Below are positions 32,825-42,059 of a stretch of DNA of 50,710 nt, piece by piece. The stretch lies in NCBI GenBank assembly GCA_001871125.1, contig MNXB01000120.1, positions 1 through 50,710 on the forward strand, in the 5' to 3' direction. Within the stretch, counting starts at the first letter, position 1; each line of letters opens with the position of its first letter. The DNA comes from Elusimicrobia bacterium CG1_02_37_114. GTDB taxonomy: Bacteria > Elusimicrobiota > Endomicrobiia > CG1-02-37-114. Made by a program: the position numbers and the translations under genes. The notes beneath the pieces are model-generated. The model was not told where the DNA came from, did no database searches, and saw only the letters and a program-made list of their open reading frames with translations.

Positions 32825-35657
32825 CCATAAACTAAAATATATAAAATACCCGCTGATTCTTTCCCTGGGGATAATTGCTTCATTATTCTTTCTGTCTGTC
32901 AGCAAACTCCATTCTTTCGGTAAAAACAAGGTTATAGTAAAAGATTTTGACTGGAAGATTTATTCAACCGAACACTTTGATATTTACTATTACGATGAAG
33001 GTAAAAATATTTTACCTCTGTTAGAACATATTCTTGAACAAACATACGATAATACTGCAAGTCTATATGACTACGAACCCCCGCTAAAGAAAATACCTTT
33101 CTTTATTTATATAGGGCATAATGATTTTGAACAAACAAATATTACTGACATATCTGAAGGGACAGGGGGTGTGACAGAGGCATTCAAATACAGATTTACC
33201 GTCCCTCATTTAGGGTCAAAATTCTGGCTGAGGCAGGTTATATTCCACGAATATTGCCATGTTAACCAATTTAATATTCTATTTAACGGATTCTGGAAAT
33301 CCGCCAGGCTTCTGAAGTCTCCCATATACCCCCTCTGGTTGATGGAAGGACTTGCAGAATATAATACAGGAGAACTGGATGCAACCAACAGGGAAATGTA
33401 TGTGCGCGATGCTGCATTGAGCGGGAATTTACTGCCACTTGACCATTTACAGAACTTCAATCATTTAAAACCGCACCAGGTTGTATTGGCATATAAGGAA
33501 AGCAATGCATTGATGCAGTTCATTGCTGAAGAGTATGGTGAGGACAAACTGCCGTTAATCCTGAAATCATTCCGTGAAAAATTTGATGCTAACATTGTTT
33601 TACTTGATACAATAGGTATGACTCTTAAAGACCTGGATATAAGATTCCGTGAATACCTGGAAGATAAATACGTTTTTATGAAACAGGATTTGGACTTAAA
33701 AGGGCCGGATGAGGACGCTAAACCTCTGACTGAACCGGGAACGTATCGCAATTTTAATACCAACCCTGTGTTTCTCCCTGACAATAAAACCATAGTTTAT
33801 TCCACCGACAGGAAGGGCTATACCGAAATAGTTTCACTTGACACTGTAACAAAAAAGATTAAAACACTAATCGGAGGAGGAAAATTTGACTCCGTAGAAA
33901 ATATCAACACAGAAAATAAAACACTGGATATATCAAAAGATGGCAAATGTATGTTATTCACGGGTGAAAAGGAACAAAAAGATTACATCTATGTATATGA
34001 TATGAAAAACGGTATGCTTAAAACAATAAATTCAGGAATTAATATTATTAATTCGGTATGTTTTTACACTGACAGCAAAACCATTCTTTTCACCGGTATG
34101 CAGGATGGGTATAATAATATTTATTCAGTTGACATTACTGGTAATAACTTAAAACAGATCACCAATACCATGGACGACAAGTCGGATATCGCCGTATCCG
34201 GTGATGGTAAGTTCATAGTGTTCTCCCAGGAAGAAACGGTAAACTCAAAGACAAAACCATACCAGCGCAATCTCTATACACTGGAAATGATAACAGGAAA
34301 GATTACAAGAATTACCGATTTTGAAGGTGATGAAACATCGCCCTGTATTTCTGAAGATAACAGGACAATCATTTTTGTTTCTGACAAGGATGGTATAAAC
34401 AACCTGTATAAGTTAAATATAGAAACGGGTGAAATAAATAGACTTACAAATGTAACAGGTGGTAATTTCAACCCGGAATTATCTCCGGACGGTCAGCATA
34501 TCGTATTCAGTTCATTCCACAAGGGCGAAAAACATCTCTATATTGCTGCAATTACCGAATTTGAGAACCAAATAACACAAACCGGGTCATCGCCGGAATT
34601 AACACAGGAAAAAACTCCTCCCGCATCCGGGACATTTAGAAATTACAGATTTAATGCATCAACAGACCTCTTTTTCCCTGCCCTATATTACTCCACATAC
34701 GAAGGGTTATACCTTGCTCTTTACTGGCAGGTCTCGGATATGCTCGGTAATCATCAGGTGAGTTTTTCTACTGAATATATGAGTGCTTACGAAGCTATGA
34801 CTTACCGGATAACCTATAGTTATTTGAAACTCAGACCGCAGTTACTCTTTGGATTTGCCGGCAGCGGCCAGCATCCCTATATGATAAAGGAATGGTACGA
34901 ACTTCAAAGTCAGCAGCAAGTAGGTGTCCTATACCCCTTAAACCGATACAACAGATTTGAATTTATTTTTTTTACCAACTATGAAGTTAAAGATGAGTGG
35001 ACAGAAGAAAACTTAAAAAAAGAACTCGGAAAATGGCACGAACATACATTTACAATTTCTTACATAAGAGATACAGCAGAAGGTAAATATCTTGAGTCAA
35101 CATCGGGGTCAAGATTGAGGTTATCCACGGAAAAAACAACAAATATATTCGGTGCAGACAGGGACTATACGAATATTAAGGCGGAGTTACATAAATTTTA
35201 TCATTTAGGCAGAGAACATGCGCTTGCATTACGGCTGTTGTCTCGGTTAAGTTACGGACAGGACAGAAGATCATTTAGGATATTTGGCTATGACAAAGTA
35301 AAAATGGACTATAGAGAACGGGACAGCCTTCAAGAGATGAATGCTGTCGGAAGCGATATACTGATTTCCAATATTGAGTGGCGTATACCTATTTCCAAAG
35401 ATTTAAATTATCATATGTGGTATATGTTCCCGGACTTTTTCTTTAAATCCTTTTATGGTGTGGTTTTTGCTGACGCTGGTAATGTCCGGGACGAATATTT
35501 TACAGGCTCAAGTAATTTCTATTACAGTTATGGGATTGGCTTTAAATTCCATACTTTTATACTGGAAATGTTTCATTTCCAGATGAATTTATTTTATTCG
35601 TATTCACCAATTAACGGAAGGATGGGAAACTACTTTTCCATCGGGTCAGTGTTTTAA
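32817..35657 (+). CDS. Secreted metalloprotease-like protein with TolB-type propeller and beta-barrel
   Basis: A 946-residue protein of three parts. After an N-terminal signal/anchor helix (YPLILSLGIIASLFFLSVSK), residues about 40-290 form a gluzincin peptidase-MA-like domain with HEYCH (144-148) and EGLAEY (177-182). Residues about 300-600 hold repeated WD40/PD40 blades (SEDNRTIIFVSDKDGINNLY, LSPDGQHIVFSS). The last 300 residues are aromatic, beta-rich and end in phenylalanine (IGSVF), like outer-membrane barrels. The ATG overlaps the rpsA stop (8 bases). It is probably surface or outer-membrane located; the substrate is unknown. Confidence 0.8.
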   Translation: MNSHKLKYIKYPLILSLGIIASLFFLSVSKLHSFGKNKVIVKDFDWKIYSTEHFDIYYYDEGKNILPLLEHILEQTYDNTASLYDYEPPLKKIPFFIYIGHNDFEQTNITDISEGTGGVTEAFKYRFTVPHLGSKFWLRQVIFHEYCHVNQFNILFNGFWKSARLLKSPIYPLWLMEGLAEYNTGELDATNREMYVRDAALSGNLLPLDHLQNFNHLKPHQVVLAYKESNALMQFIAEEYGEDKLPLILKSFREKFDANIVLLDTIGMTLKDLDIRFREYLEDKYVFMKQDLDLKGPDEDAKPLTEPGTYRNFNTNPVFLPDNKTIVYSTDRKGYTEIVSLDTVTKKIKTLIGGGKFDSVENINTENKTLDISKDGKCMLFTGEKEQKDYIYVYDMKNGMLKTINSGINIINSVCFYTDSKTILFTGMQDGYNNIYSVDITGNNLKQITNTMDDKSDIAVSGDGKFIVFSQEETVNSKTKPYQRNLYTLEMITGKITRITDFEGDETSPCISEDNRTIIFVSDKDGINNLYKLNIETGEINRLTNVTGGNFNPELSPDGQHIVFSSFHKGEKHLYIAAITEFENQITQTGSSPELTQEKTPPASGTFRNYRFNASTDLFFPALYYSTYEGLYLALYWQVSDMLGNHQVSFSTEYMSAYEAMTYRITYSYLKLRPQLLFGFAGSGQHPYMIKEWYELQSQQQVGVLYPLNRYNRFEFIFFTNYEVKDEWTEENLKKELGKWHEHTFTISYIRDTAEGKYLESTSGSRLRLSTEKTTNIFGADRDYTNIKAELHKFYHLGREHALALRLLSRLSYGQDRRSFRIFGYDKVKMDYRERDSLQEMNAVGSDILISNIEWRIPISKDLNYHMWYMFPDFFFKSFYGVVFADAGNVRDEYFTGSSNFYYSYGIGFKFHTFILEMFHFQMNLFYSYSPINGRMGNYFSIGSVF

Positions 35658-35675
35658 TAACAGGAGGTGGTTAAG

Positions 35676-36206
35676 ATGGAATTAACTGGTAAAAAAATAT
35701 TGATGATTATTGCATCAAAAAATTTCAGGGATGAAGAATATATTAAACCTAAAGAAGTACTATCAAAAGCAGGTGCACAGATAATAACCGCCTCATCAAG
35801 CAAAAATGTATCACAGGGTGTGCTGGGAGCTAAAGTAAAACCCGATATTCTTATTTCAGAAGTAAATGTGGGTGATTATGCTGCTGTGATTTTTGTCGGT
35901 GGGGCAGGCTCTAAGGAATACCAGGACAATCCTGCAGCACATAAAATTATAAAAGAAGCAGTCACTCAAAATAAGGTTGTGGCAGCAATATGTATAGCGC
36001 CTGCAATACTGGCAAATGCAGGCATATTGAAAGGTAAAAATGCTACTGCATTTCCATCAGTTAAAACACAGTTGGTATTCAAGGGTGCGAATTATACCGG
36101 CAAACCTGTGGAAATTGACGGCAATATAATAACGGGTTCGGGACCTGAATCAGCAGAAGATTTTGGTAAAGTTATAGCTAAAACTTTGACTTTCCCCAAA
36201 GATTGA
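35676..36206 (+). CDS. DJ-1/PfpI family protein
   Basis: A 176-residue member of the DJ-1/PfpI superfamily. KKILMIIASKNFRDEEYIKP starts the flavodoxin-like fold (conserved Glu in the DEEY segment), and VVAAICIAPAILANAG holds the nucleophile-elbow Cys followed by Ile rather than the His found in PfpI proteases. FVGGAGS and ITGSGPESAEDFG are also typical. The ATG at 35676 has AGGAGG 8 bases before it. Family members act in stress response or glyoxal detoxification; the exact activity is not known. Confidence 0.9.
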   Translation: MELTGKKILMIIASKNFRDEEYIKPKEVLSKAGAQIITASSSKNVSQGVLGAKVKPDILISEVNVGDYAAVIFVGGAGSKEYQDNPAAHKIIKEAVTQNKVVAAICIAPAILANAGILKGKNATAFPSVKTQLVFKGANYTGKPVEIDGNIITGSGPESAEDFGKVIAKTLTFPKD

Positions 36207-36297
36207 CAACGCTTTATGTGTAAGTATTCACTGATTATGTTGTCATTTCGGGAAAGACATATTTACGATTATGTTTATTAATAAGGGGAAAAAATCT

Positions 36298-37308
36298 ATG
36301 AATAGAAAAGAAAGGGTAAAACAAGCATTAAAATTTCAAGAAACAGACATTGTGCCATATTATGTTGATTTTACAATGCCTGCATATGATAAACTTGCAA
36401 AATATTACAATGACCAAAATTTTATTGATAAAATTGGAAACCATTTTGCTTTTCCAACTACAAGAAATTTAGCTGGATGGAAAAACCTGGGTAATGAAAA
36501 ATATCAGGATGAATTCGGGGCAATCTGGAATAAGACAATAGATAAGGACATAGGAACAGTAGATAATAGTATGCTTCCAGATCCTACATTAAAAAACTAT
36601 ATTTTTCCAGACCCTTACAAACCAGGTAGATTTGATGGATATGAAGATTTTGTACAAAAAAATAAAGATAAGTTTATAGTCCATGCAATTGGTTTTTCTC
36701 TTTTTGAAAGAGCCTGGACATTAAGAGGAATGGAAAATTTACTGATGGATATGATCTTAAATCCTTCTTTTGTAGAAGAACTTCTGGATAAAATCGTTGA
36801 ATACAATCTTGGTATAATTGAACAGGCTACTAAATTTGATATAGATGCATGCTATTTTGGCGATGATTGGGGACAACAGCATGGTCTGATTATGGGACCT
36901 AACTTATGGAGAAAATTTATCAAGCCAAGATTAAAAAAGATGTATGATAGAGTACACAAATCTAATTTATTTGTATTACAACACTCTTGTGGAGACATTA
37001 AAGAACTCATTCCTGAGTTAATAGATATTGGATTAAATGTACTTAACCCATTTCAACCTGAAGTAATGGATGTATATGATATCAAAAAAAACTATGGTAA
37101 ACATTTAGCATTCTGGGGAGGACTGAGCACATAAAGAATTCTTCCCTACTCAAGTCCAGAACATGTAAAAAATGAAATAAAAAGACTTTTAAAAGAAATT
37201 GGTAAAAATGGAGGATATATATTTGCACCAGCGCATTCAGTTCCAAAAGATGTGCCACTTGAGAATTTAATAGTGTTAGTTGAAACTATTCAAAATCAGA
37301 AAAAATAA
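36298..37308 (+). pseudogene. URO-D/MtaA-like methyltransferase gene with an in-frame stop
   Basis: The gene starts at ATG 36298 (GGGG upstream; an earlier ATG at 36271 is possible) and reads as a URO-D superfamily protein: NRKERVKQALKFQETD, YFGDDWGQQ, LQHSCGDIKELIP (the HxCG zinc-type motif of corrinoid/thiol methyltransferases) and FWGGLST. TAA at 37132-37134 then interrupts it, exactly where relatives have Gln in the GG(I/L)STQ..LP motif. The same frame continues RILPYSSPEHVKNEI to TAA 37306. One C-to-T change would explain it, so the gene was lost recently or the base is an error. Confidence 0.85.
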
Positions 37309-37337
37309 CAGGTCAAAAAAATCATTAAGAGAAATGA

Positions 37338-38886
37338 GGGTCTTTTCAATCTATGTGGCAGTAGGGGTGTAGTACTTCTGTGGTGTTTCAATCTGTGTGG
37401 CAGATTTAAGAATAACTCACACCCTGGAAAATGTTCTTTGGAAATAGAAATAATATCTCTCAGATTACAATTCAGATTTTAATACATTATATCTGAGAGC
37501 ATGAAAATTTGGGTAATGATATGCTTTTCTCTGGATAACTCTAATTTTGTTTATTTTACCTTCTGTAACTCCATTAGAGATAGGGTATCGCCAATAGTTA
37601 ATAATCTCAGTAAACCATTCAGAGAAAGTGTTAGCTACTTGAGTTAATTCAGGTATTTTAGAGGAGTTTGCTTTATATAACCACTCATGGAGTTTTTATC
37701 GGGCGATATCGATGTTTTTAATCAAATATAGTGACCGGAACTGCTCTTTAAATACATAAATAGTTTCAAGTTCATTATTAATCAGTATGGTGGTTTGGAG
37801 GTCATAAGATTGGTTATCATCCAATCTTTCTCTACCTTTAAGGATTAGGAATTTATTTTCTTCTAACAGTTCTTTGTCATATTGAGATAAAGCAGGAAGA
37901 ATTCTTCTAATCAAGGTTTGGATATCATCATTGATAAGTTTGATAGTGTGGTACTTATCAGCGACGACGGAAGCATTAGGTAATTTTTCCTTTACCGCGG
38001 TTTTGAAGGGTTCCCAGAAATCCATACAACAAGCTTCTACTGAAATAGGGTCAACAGAATTTAGGACTGCTTTAGCGACCGCGGTAGTTTTACCACCTGC
38101 TACCATATCAATAATCTTAGATTTAGGGTCTTGAGAATGTCCGATTTTTATTAGAGCGACAGCATAGTTATGACCTTTAGTATAGGAAAATTCATCCAGA
38201 CCAATATATTTAGTTTGGATTGGGTATTTTACCAGTAGAGATTCTTTAGGTAGATCTTTGAGCTTAGAGTGTAATGTACCGATAGGGACATCTAATAAAT
38301 ATTTTTTTGATAATCGTCTTTTGATAGTTGGGAAATCCATGTCCTGGTAGAGATCAGCGAGAAAGGATTTAAATTGTTCAGTGTAGATATGTTTTTTTTC
38401 AAGTCCTGGTATTTGTTCGGTGAAGTATTTAGTTTGGCAGGAAGGATTAAGGCAGCGGAAACATCTTTTACGGATAAAGGCCTGAACTTGGATAGATTCT
38501 ATCGGGTTAAGAATTATACGATGTTCTCTATAATTCTTAACTGATTTGGAGCGTGCTTGACAGGATGGACAAGTTTCACAAGAAGTTGTTTTTTCTAGGA
38601 CAATTTCCAATCGTCCATAGTTTTGTTCATAACTGATGATTTTTACATCTTTTAGTCCTAAGACAAAGAAATCCATTTCTTGGTCCTCCTTAAGGGTGGA
38701 AATATTATTTATCCAGAAGTTGATTCTGGAAGTCGACCAAGAAATGATACTAAAAAAATAATGATTTTAAATTCAATAAGGAAGGTGAAAACAATTTACG
38801 GATGTGGCAAGGAGACATGGAAGTGGCAGTTTTGCCACACAGATTGAAACAAGTTATCCACAATTGCCACATAGATTGAAAGACCC
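37338..38886. mobile_element. ISL3-type insertion sequence with double terminal repeats
   Basis: About 1.55 kb, bounded by outer inverted repeats 37338-37360 and 38865-38886 (GGGTCTT(T)TCAATCTATGTGGCA, differing by one base of length). A second, inner pair, TTTCAATCTGTGTGGCA (from 37386) and its complement near 38833-38850, differs from the outer by one base. No clear 8-bp target duplication is visible. The transposase on the minus strand is interrupted by a stop. Confidence 0.85.
37465..38676 (-). pseudogene. ISL3 family transposase with an in-frame stop
   Basis: The start at 38676 opens 326 codons: an N-terminal zinc-finger part (CETCPSCQARS, RCFRCLNPSC), a helix-turn-helix, and DDE motifs YIGLDEFSY and VVADKYHTIK. 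TAA at 37696-37698 then stops it. The same frame continues KLHEWLYKANSSKIPEL to NGVTEGKINKIRVIQRKAYH and ends at 37465. The third catalytic acid (Glu in NGVTEG) lies after the stop, so the product would be inactive. Full length would be about 400 residues, as usual for ISL3. Confidence 0.88.
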
Positions 38887-39063
38887 AAGTTTCCTCCGAT
38901 ATCATGGCCAAAACTTCGCTATAAGATGGAAGTGGCGGATAAAACGGGTGTAGAAAAACCGATTACTTTTGAATTCTCTCATTTTATGAGTCCGAACCCA
39001 ATATATCCAGCGGCAAAGAATCTCTATAAAAAGATATCTGGAGTGGATAAAGAAAAAGGGTAA
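38887..39063 (+). pseudogene. C-terminal remnant of a gene cut by the IS
   Basis: Directly after the right end of the IS an open frame runs to TAA 39061-39063. It encodes about 58 residues that look like a genuine protein end (PITFEFSHFMSPNPIYPAAK, NLYKKISGVDKEKG). It has no start of its own and an in-frame stop inside the IS repeat. The family was not identified; an enzyme of the surrounding carbohydrate cluster is likely. The missing 5' part is not found on the other side of the IS. Confidence 0.5.
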
Positions 39064-39067
39064 GTAA

Positions 39068-40633
39068 TTGAGAAAAAAAACAGATAATAAGATGCTGACG
39101 AAATACTCCTCCGATAGAAAATTTAATGTATGCTATTATGGAGCTATCGGCAACGGAAAGACTTTGAATACTCGTTCGATTCAACAGGCGATCGATACAT
39201 GCCATAAGGATGGCGGGGGCGTGGTGTATTTTCCACCTGGAATTTATATTACCGGCACACTATTTCTTAAAAGCAACGTAACATTACATTTGGAAACCGG
39301 TTCTATTCTTCGCGGCAGCATTAAAAAGAAAGACTATTACGCTAATCCTGTATCCAATTATAGAAAGAGAACATATAGATGCCTTATATATGCGAATAAT
39401 ATCGAGAATATCGGTATTTGTGGTAGGGGAATTATAGACGGCATGGGACAGAAATTCTGGACAAGAAAAAGGATTAATCATCCTGTGGCATGGGCACCCA
39501 AAAAATACCGCCCAAGGGTTCTTATGTATTTTGAAAATTGCCGGAATATTTTGCTTAGAGATATTACGATACATAATTCGCCCTCCTGGACTGTATGGAT
39601 GCTTGGTTGTGATATTGGAAATATTCACGGTATCACGATTTTAAATCACCGAAAAGGACCCAATACCGATGGCCTCGATATAGATTGTTGCAGCAATATT
39701 CATATTTCCGATTGCCATATTGATGCGGGTGATGACTGTATTGCAATAAAGAGCGATGCTGGCGGGTTGAAACGAAATAAGCCATGTGAAAATATTACAG
39801 TGACCAACTGCACGTTGTCTTCGACTGCTTGTGCAATTCGAGTGGGATACGAAGGCGATTCCGTCATAAAAAATTGTGTCTTCAGCAATCTGGTGATTTT
39901 TGACTCCCACATCGGGATTGATCTGATTTCAATCCTCCCTGTGAAACGTCCTGGATCTCACATTGAAAAGGGTTGTCCGATAGAAAATGTTCGTTTTTCC
40001 AATATAGTAATGGAAGGTGTTCAACGGGCGATTTTTGTCTGGATGGGTATTGAAAGGCGTGGTGATTTCAAGGGACGAATTAAGAACATTGCTTTTACCG
40101 ATATTATAGCTAAAACTACTAATTCATCGTATATCAGTGGGGCAGAAAATAAATGGATTGATTGTGTTGAACTGCGTAATGTCAATCTGATCATGCAGGG
40201 CGAAATGAAATGTGAACCGAATGATGAACAAGGAATATGGGGTTTTGACAGAATGCCGTATGGCCTGTATTGCCAGCGAATTTATGGGCTGAAACTTATT
40301 GATGTTCATGTCGAAATGGAAAAGGTCAAGGGGGATTGGCTCAACCCAATTCGCTGTAGAAAGATAGATGGATTGGAAATAAGAGGTTTTAATGGTAAGG
40401 CCATTAAAGGAAAACAAACGGTTGCTGCAATTCAGATTGAGGATGTCAGGCATGCTTTTATAAGTTCATGTAGAAGTATTGCAGGTATGTATACGTTCCT
40501 GAATATTACGGGTAAAGAATCAGAAAAAATCAGCGTTATCGGTAATGATTTAAGCGGAGTAAAAAAAGCTTTTGAATTTGGCAAGAGTTTTGACAAGAAA
40601 AATTTATTTGAGGCAGTAAATAAACTTGACTGA
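39068..40633 (+). CDS. Glycoside hydrolase family 28 (polygalacturonase-like)
   Basis: A 521-residue right-handed beta-helix protein. FNVCYYGAIGNGKTLNTRSI followed by GGGVVYFPPGIYITGTLFLK is the usual N-terminus. NTDGLDIDCCSNIHISDCHI and AGDDCIAIKSD carry GH28 motifs I and II with catalytic aspartates. The usual third motif (GHG) is replaced by CAIRVGYEGDS, so the activity may differ from classical polygalacturonase. No signal peptide is seen, so it probably acts on imported oligosaccharides. The start is TTG at 39068 (AAAGGG upstream); ATG at 39092 is the alternative. Confidence 0.85.
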   Translation: MRKKTDNKMLTKYSSDRKFNVCYYGAIGNGKTLNTRSIQQAIDTCHKDGGGVVYFPPGIYITGTLFLKSNVTLHLETGSILRGSIKKKDYYANPVSNYRKRTYRCLIYANNIENIGICGRGIIDGMGQKFWTRKRINHPVAWAPKKYRPRVLMYFENCRNILLRDITIHNSPSWTVWMLGCDIGNIHGITILNHRKGPNTDGLDIDCCSNIHISDCHIDAGDDCIAIKSDAGGLKRNKPCENITVTNCTLSSTACAIRVGYEGDSVIKNCVFSNLVIFDSHIGIDLISILPVKRPGSHIEKGCPIENVRFSNIVMEGVQRAIFVWMGIERRGDFKGRIKNIAFTDIIAKTTNSSYISGAENKWIDCVELRNVNLIMQGEMKCEPNDEQGIWGFDRMPYGLYCQRIYGLKLIDVHVEMEKVKGDWLNPIRCRKIDGLEIRGFNGKAIKGKQTVAAIQIEDVRHAFISSCRSIAGMYTFLNITGKESEKISVIGNDLSGVKKAFEFGKSFDKKNLFEAVNKLD

Positions 40634-40715
40634 GAGTAGTAATCGGGAATCTACAACAAAAGGAATGGCCCCTCGATAGGAACATTCGGGGATGACAAAG
40701 TGAAAGGAGATTTGT

Positions 40716-40924
40716 ATGAACCCAAAGGAGTATTTTAGTAAAGTGTATGGATGTTTTTAGGTAAAAATATTGGCGGAACGCTGGGTATACCGTTTGAAGG
40801 GCAACAGAAATTTTTAAACCTTGATTTTTACAATCCCGTACCAACCCAGCCTGTTCCCAATGATGATTTGGATTTGCAACTTGTCTGGCTAGTTCATATG
40901 CAGGAAAAAGGAAGGAAGGTATGA
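40716..40924 (+). pseudogene. ADP-ribosylglycohydrolase family remnant
   Basis: After a good ribosome site (AAAGGAGA) the ATG at 40716 reads MNPKEYFSKVYGCF then TAG. One frame over, from a T-run, it continues LGKNIGGTLGIPFEGQ, DFYNPVPTQPVPNDDLDLQL and VWLVHMQEKGR to TGA at 40922. This matches the start of ADP-ribosylglycohydrolase-type proteins found in sugar clusters. A frameshift in TTTTT and loss of everything after about 70 codons make it a clear pseudogene. Confidence 0.75.
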
Positions 40925-40937
40925 GTAAAAAATAAAT

Positions 40938-42011
40938 ATGTTCTGTAAAAAAAACTGGCTTGAAATAAAAAATAGTTTTGAAGCATGGTGGAAAAACGAA
41001 CCACTGGACAGACCGTTAATACAGGTCAGCTCACCCAGAAAAAATGTTTTGTCCCAATCTGGCTATAGTGTATGGGACATTGTCCACAATTTAGATAATT
41101 TTGGATATGTGCTGGATAAATTTGAAAGGTTTTGTGATGAGACATATTTCGGCGGAGATGCTATACCAAATCTTTTTGTTAATTTTGGACCCGGTGTGAT
41201 GTCAGCATATATTAGCGGTAACCTCAATATTAAAGAAGATACTGTCTGGTTTGAGACACCCATGGAATGGAACGAGATATACGACAGACTGAAATATGAC
41301 AGTGAAAACAAATGGTGGAAATTAACAAAAGAAATAACATCGCTGGCAACTGAAAGATGCGAGAATAAATTTTTTGTATCCATAACTGACCTGGGCGGTA
41401 ACATGGACATCCTTGCATCACTTAGAGGGACTGAACGACTGCTTCTTGACCTGGTTGATTCACCGGACAAAGTCAAATACTGTCTCAGCAAAATAAATGA
41501 GTTATGGTTCAAATACTATGATGAACTTTGCAGTATTATAAAAAAGAGTCAGGAAGGAACTACTTCCTGGATGGACATATGGTGTCCGGAGAGGCACTAT
41601 CCGTTACAATGTGATTTCTCTTATATGATTTCACCAAAGATGTTTGAAGAATTGGTGCTGCCTTATCTGATAGAACAGTGTGAATACCTGAACTACTCAA
41701 TATATCACTGGGACGGTCCCGGTCAGATACCTCATTTGGACCTGTTGCTATCAATAGGAAAACTAACTGGAATTCAATGGGTGCCTGGTGCAGGTGCTCC
41801 AACGGTTACATCGGAAAAATGGTTCCCTTATTACAGCAAGATTCTCAAAAGTGGAAAAACACTCGTTCTGCCAGGAGTTGAACCGGAAAAAGTCAAACGA
41901 TTGATAAAACATACCGGACAGAAAGGAATACTGATTCAAACTATAGCATGCAATTCAGAACCACAGGCAGAAAATCTACTCAATGAATTGTTAACCGAGC
42001 AAAGTCAGTAA
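40938..42011 (+). CDS. URO-D superfamily protein
   Basis: A 357-residue protein of the uroporphyrinogen-decarboxylase/methyltransferase superfamily, full length. It has WWKNEPLDRPLIQVSSPRK, GGDAIPNLFVNFGPGVMSAY, SWMDIWCPERHYPLQCDFSY, YSIYHWDGPGQIPHLDLLL and LVLPGVEPEKVKRL. In place of the HxCG zinc motif of its neighbours it has YHWDGPG, so it belongs to a different branch and may not bind metal the same way. True uroporphyrinogen decarboxylases look different; a role in the adjacent sugar cluster is more likely. A fragment of it (81 bp, identical) recurs at 47382. Confidence 0.8.
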   Translation: MFCKKNWLEIKNSFEAWWKNEPLDRPLIQVSSPRKNVLSQSGYSVWDIVHNLDNFGYVLDKFERFCDETYFGGDAIPNLFVNFGPGVMSAYISGNLNIKEDTVWFETPMEWNEIYDRLKYDSENKWWKLTKEITSLATERCENKFFVSITDLGGNMDILASLRGTERLLLDLVDSPDKVKYCLSKINELWFKYYDELCSIIKKSQEGTTSWMDIWCPERHYPLQCDFSYMISPKMFEELVLPYLIEQCEYLNYSIYHWDGPGQIPHLDLLLSIGKLTGIQWVPGAGAPTVTSEKWFPYYSKILKSGKTLVLPGVEPEKVKRLIKHTGQKGILIQTIACNSEPQAENLLNELLTEQSQ

Positions 42012-42059
42012 CTACACTGGTTGAAGTTGTTCAGAATCAAAATGAGATGTGAGGTGAAT

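Noticed and set aside
31807-32883. Long ORF antisense to rpsA (358 codons)
   Set aside because: It is a shadow of the S1 repeats, Ser/Phe/Ile-rich with no conserved motif. Similar shadows over rpoD, dnaG, pckG, ftsH and GH116 were also dropped.
36207-36297. Promoter for the URO-D gene starting at TTGACA near 36205
   Set aside because: No good -10 lies at 16-18 bases; the AC/GT-rich inverted repeat TGACAAC/GTTGTCA there was not strong enough to call.
37132-37698. Two TAA codons inside conserved genes (URO-D, transposase) as a sign that TAA is read as glutamine
   Set aside because: Most intact genes here end in TAA exactly where their families end, and no other gene has internal TAA. Independent nonsense mutations in a decaying region are simpler.
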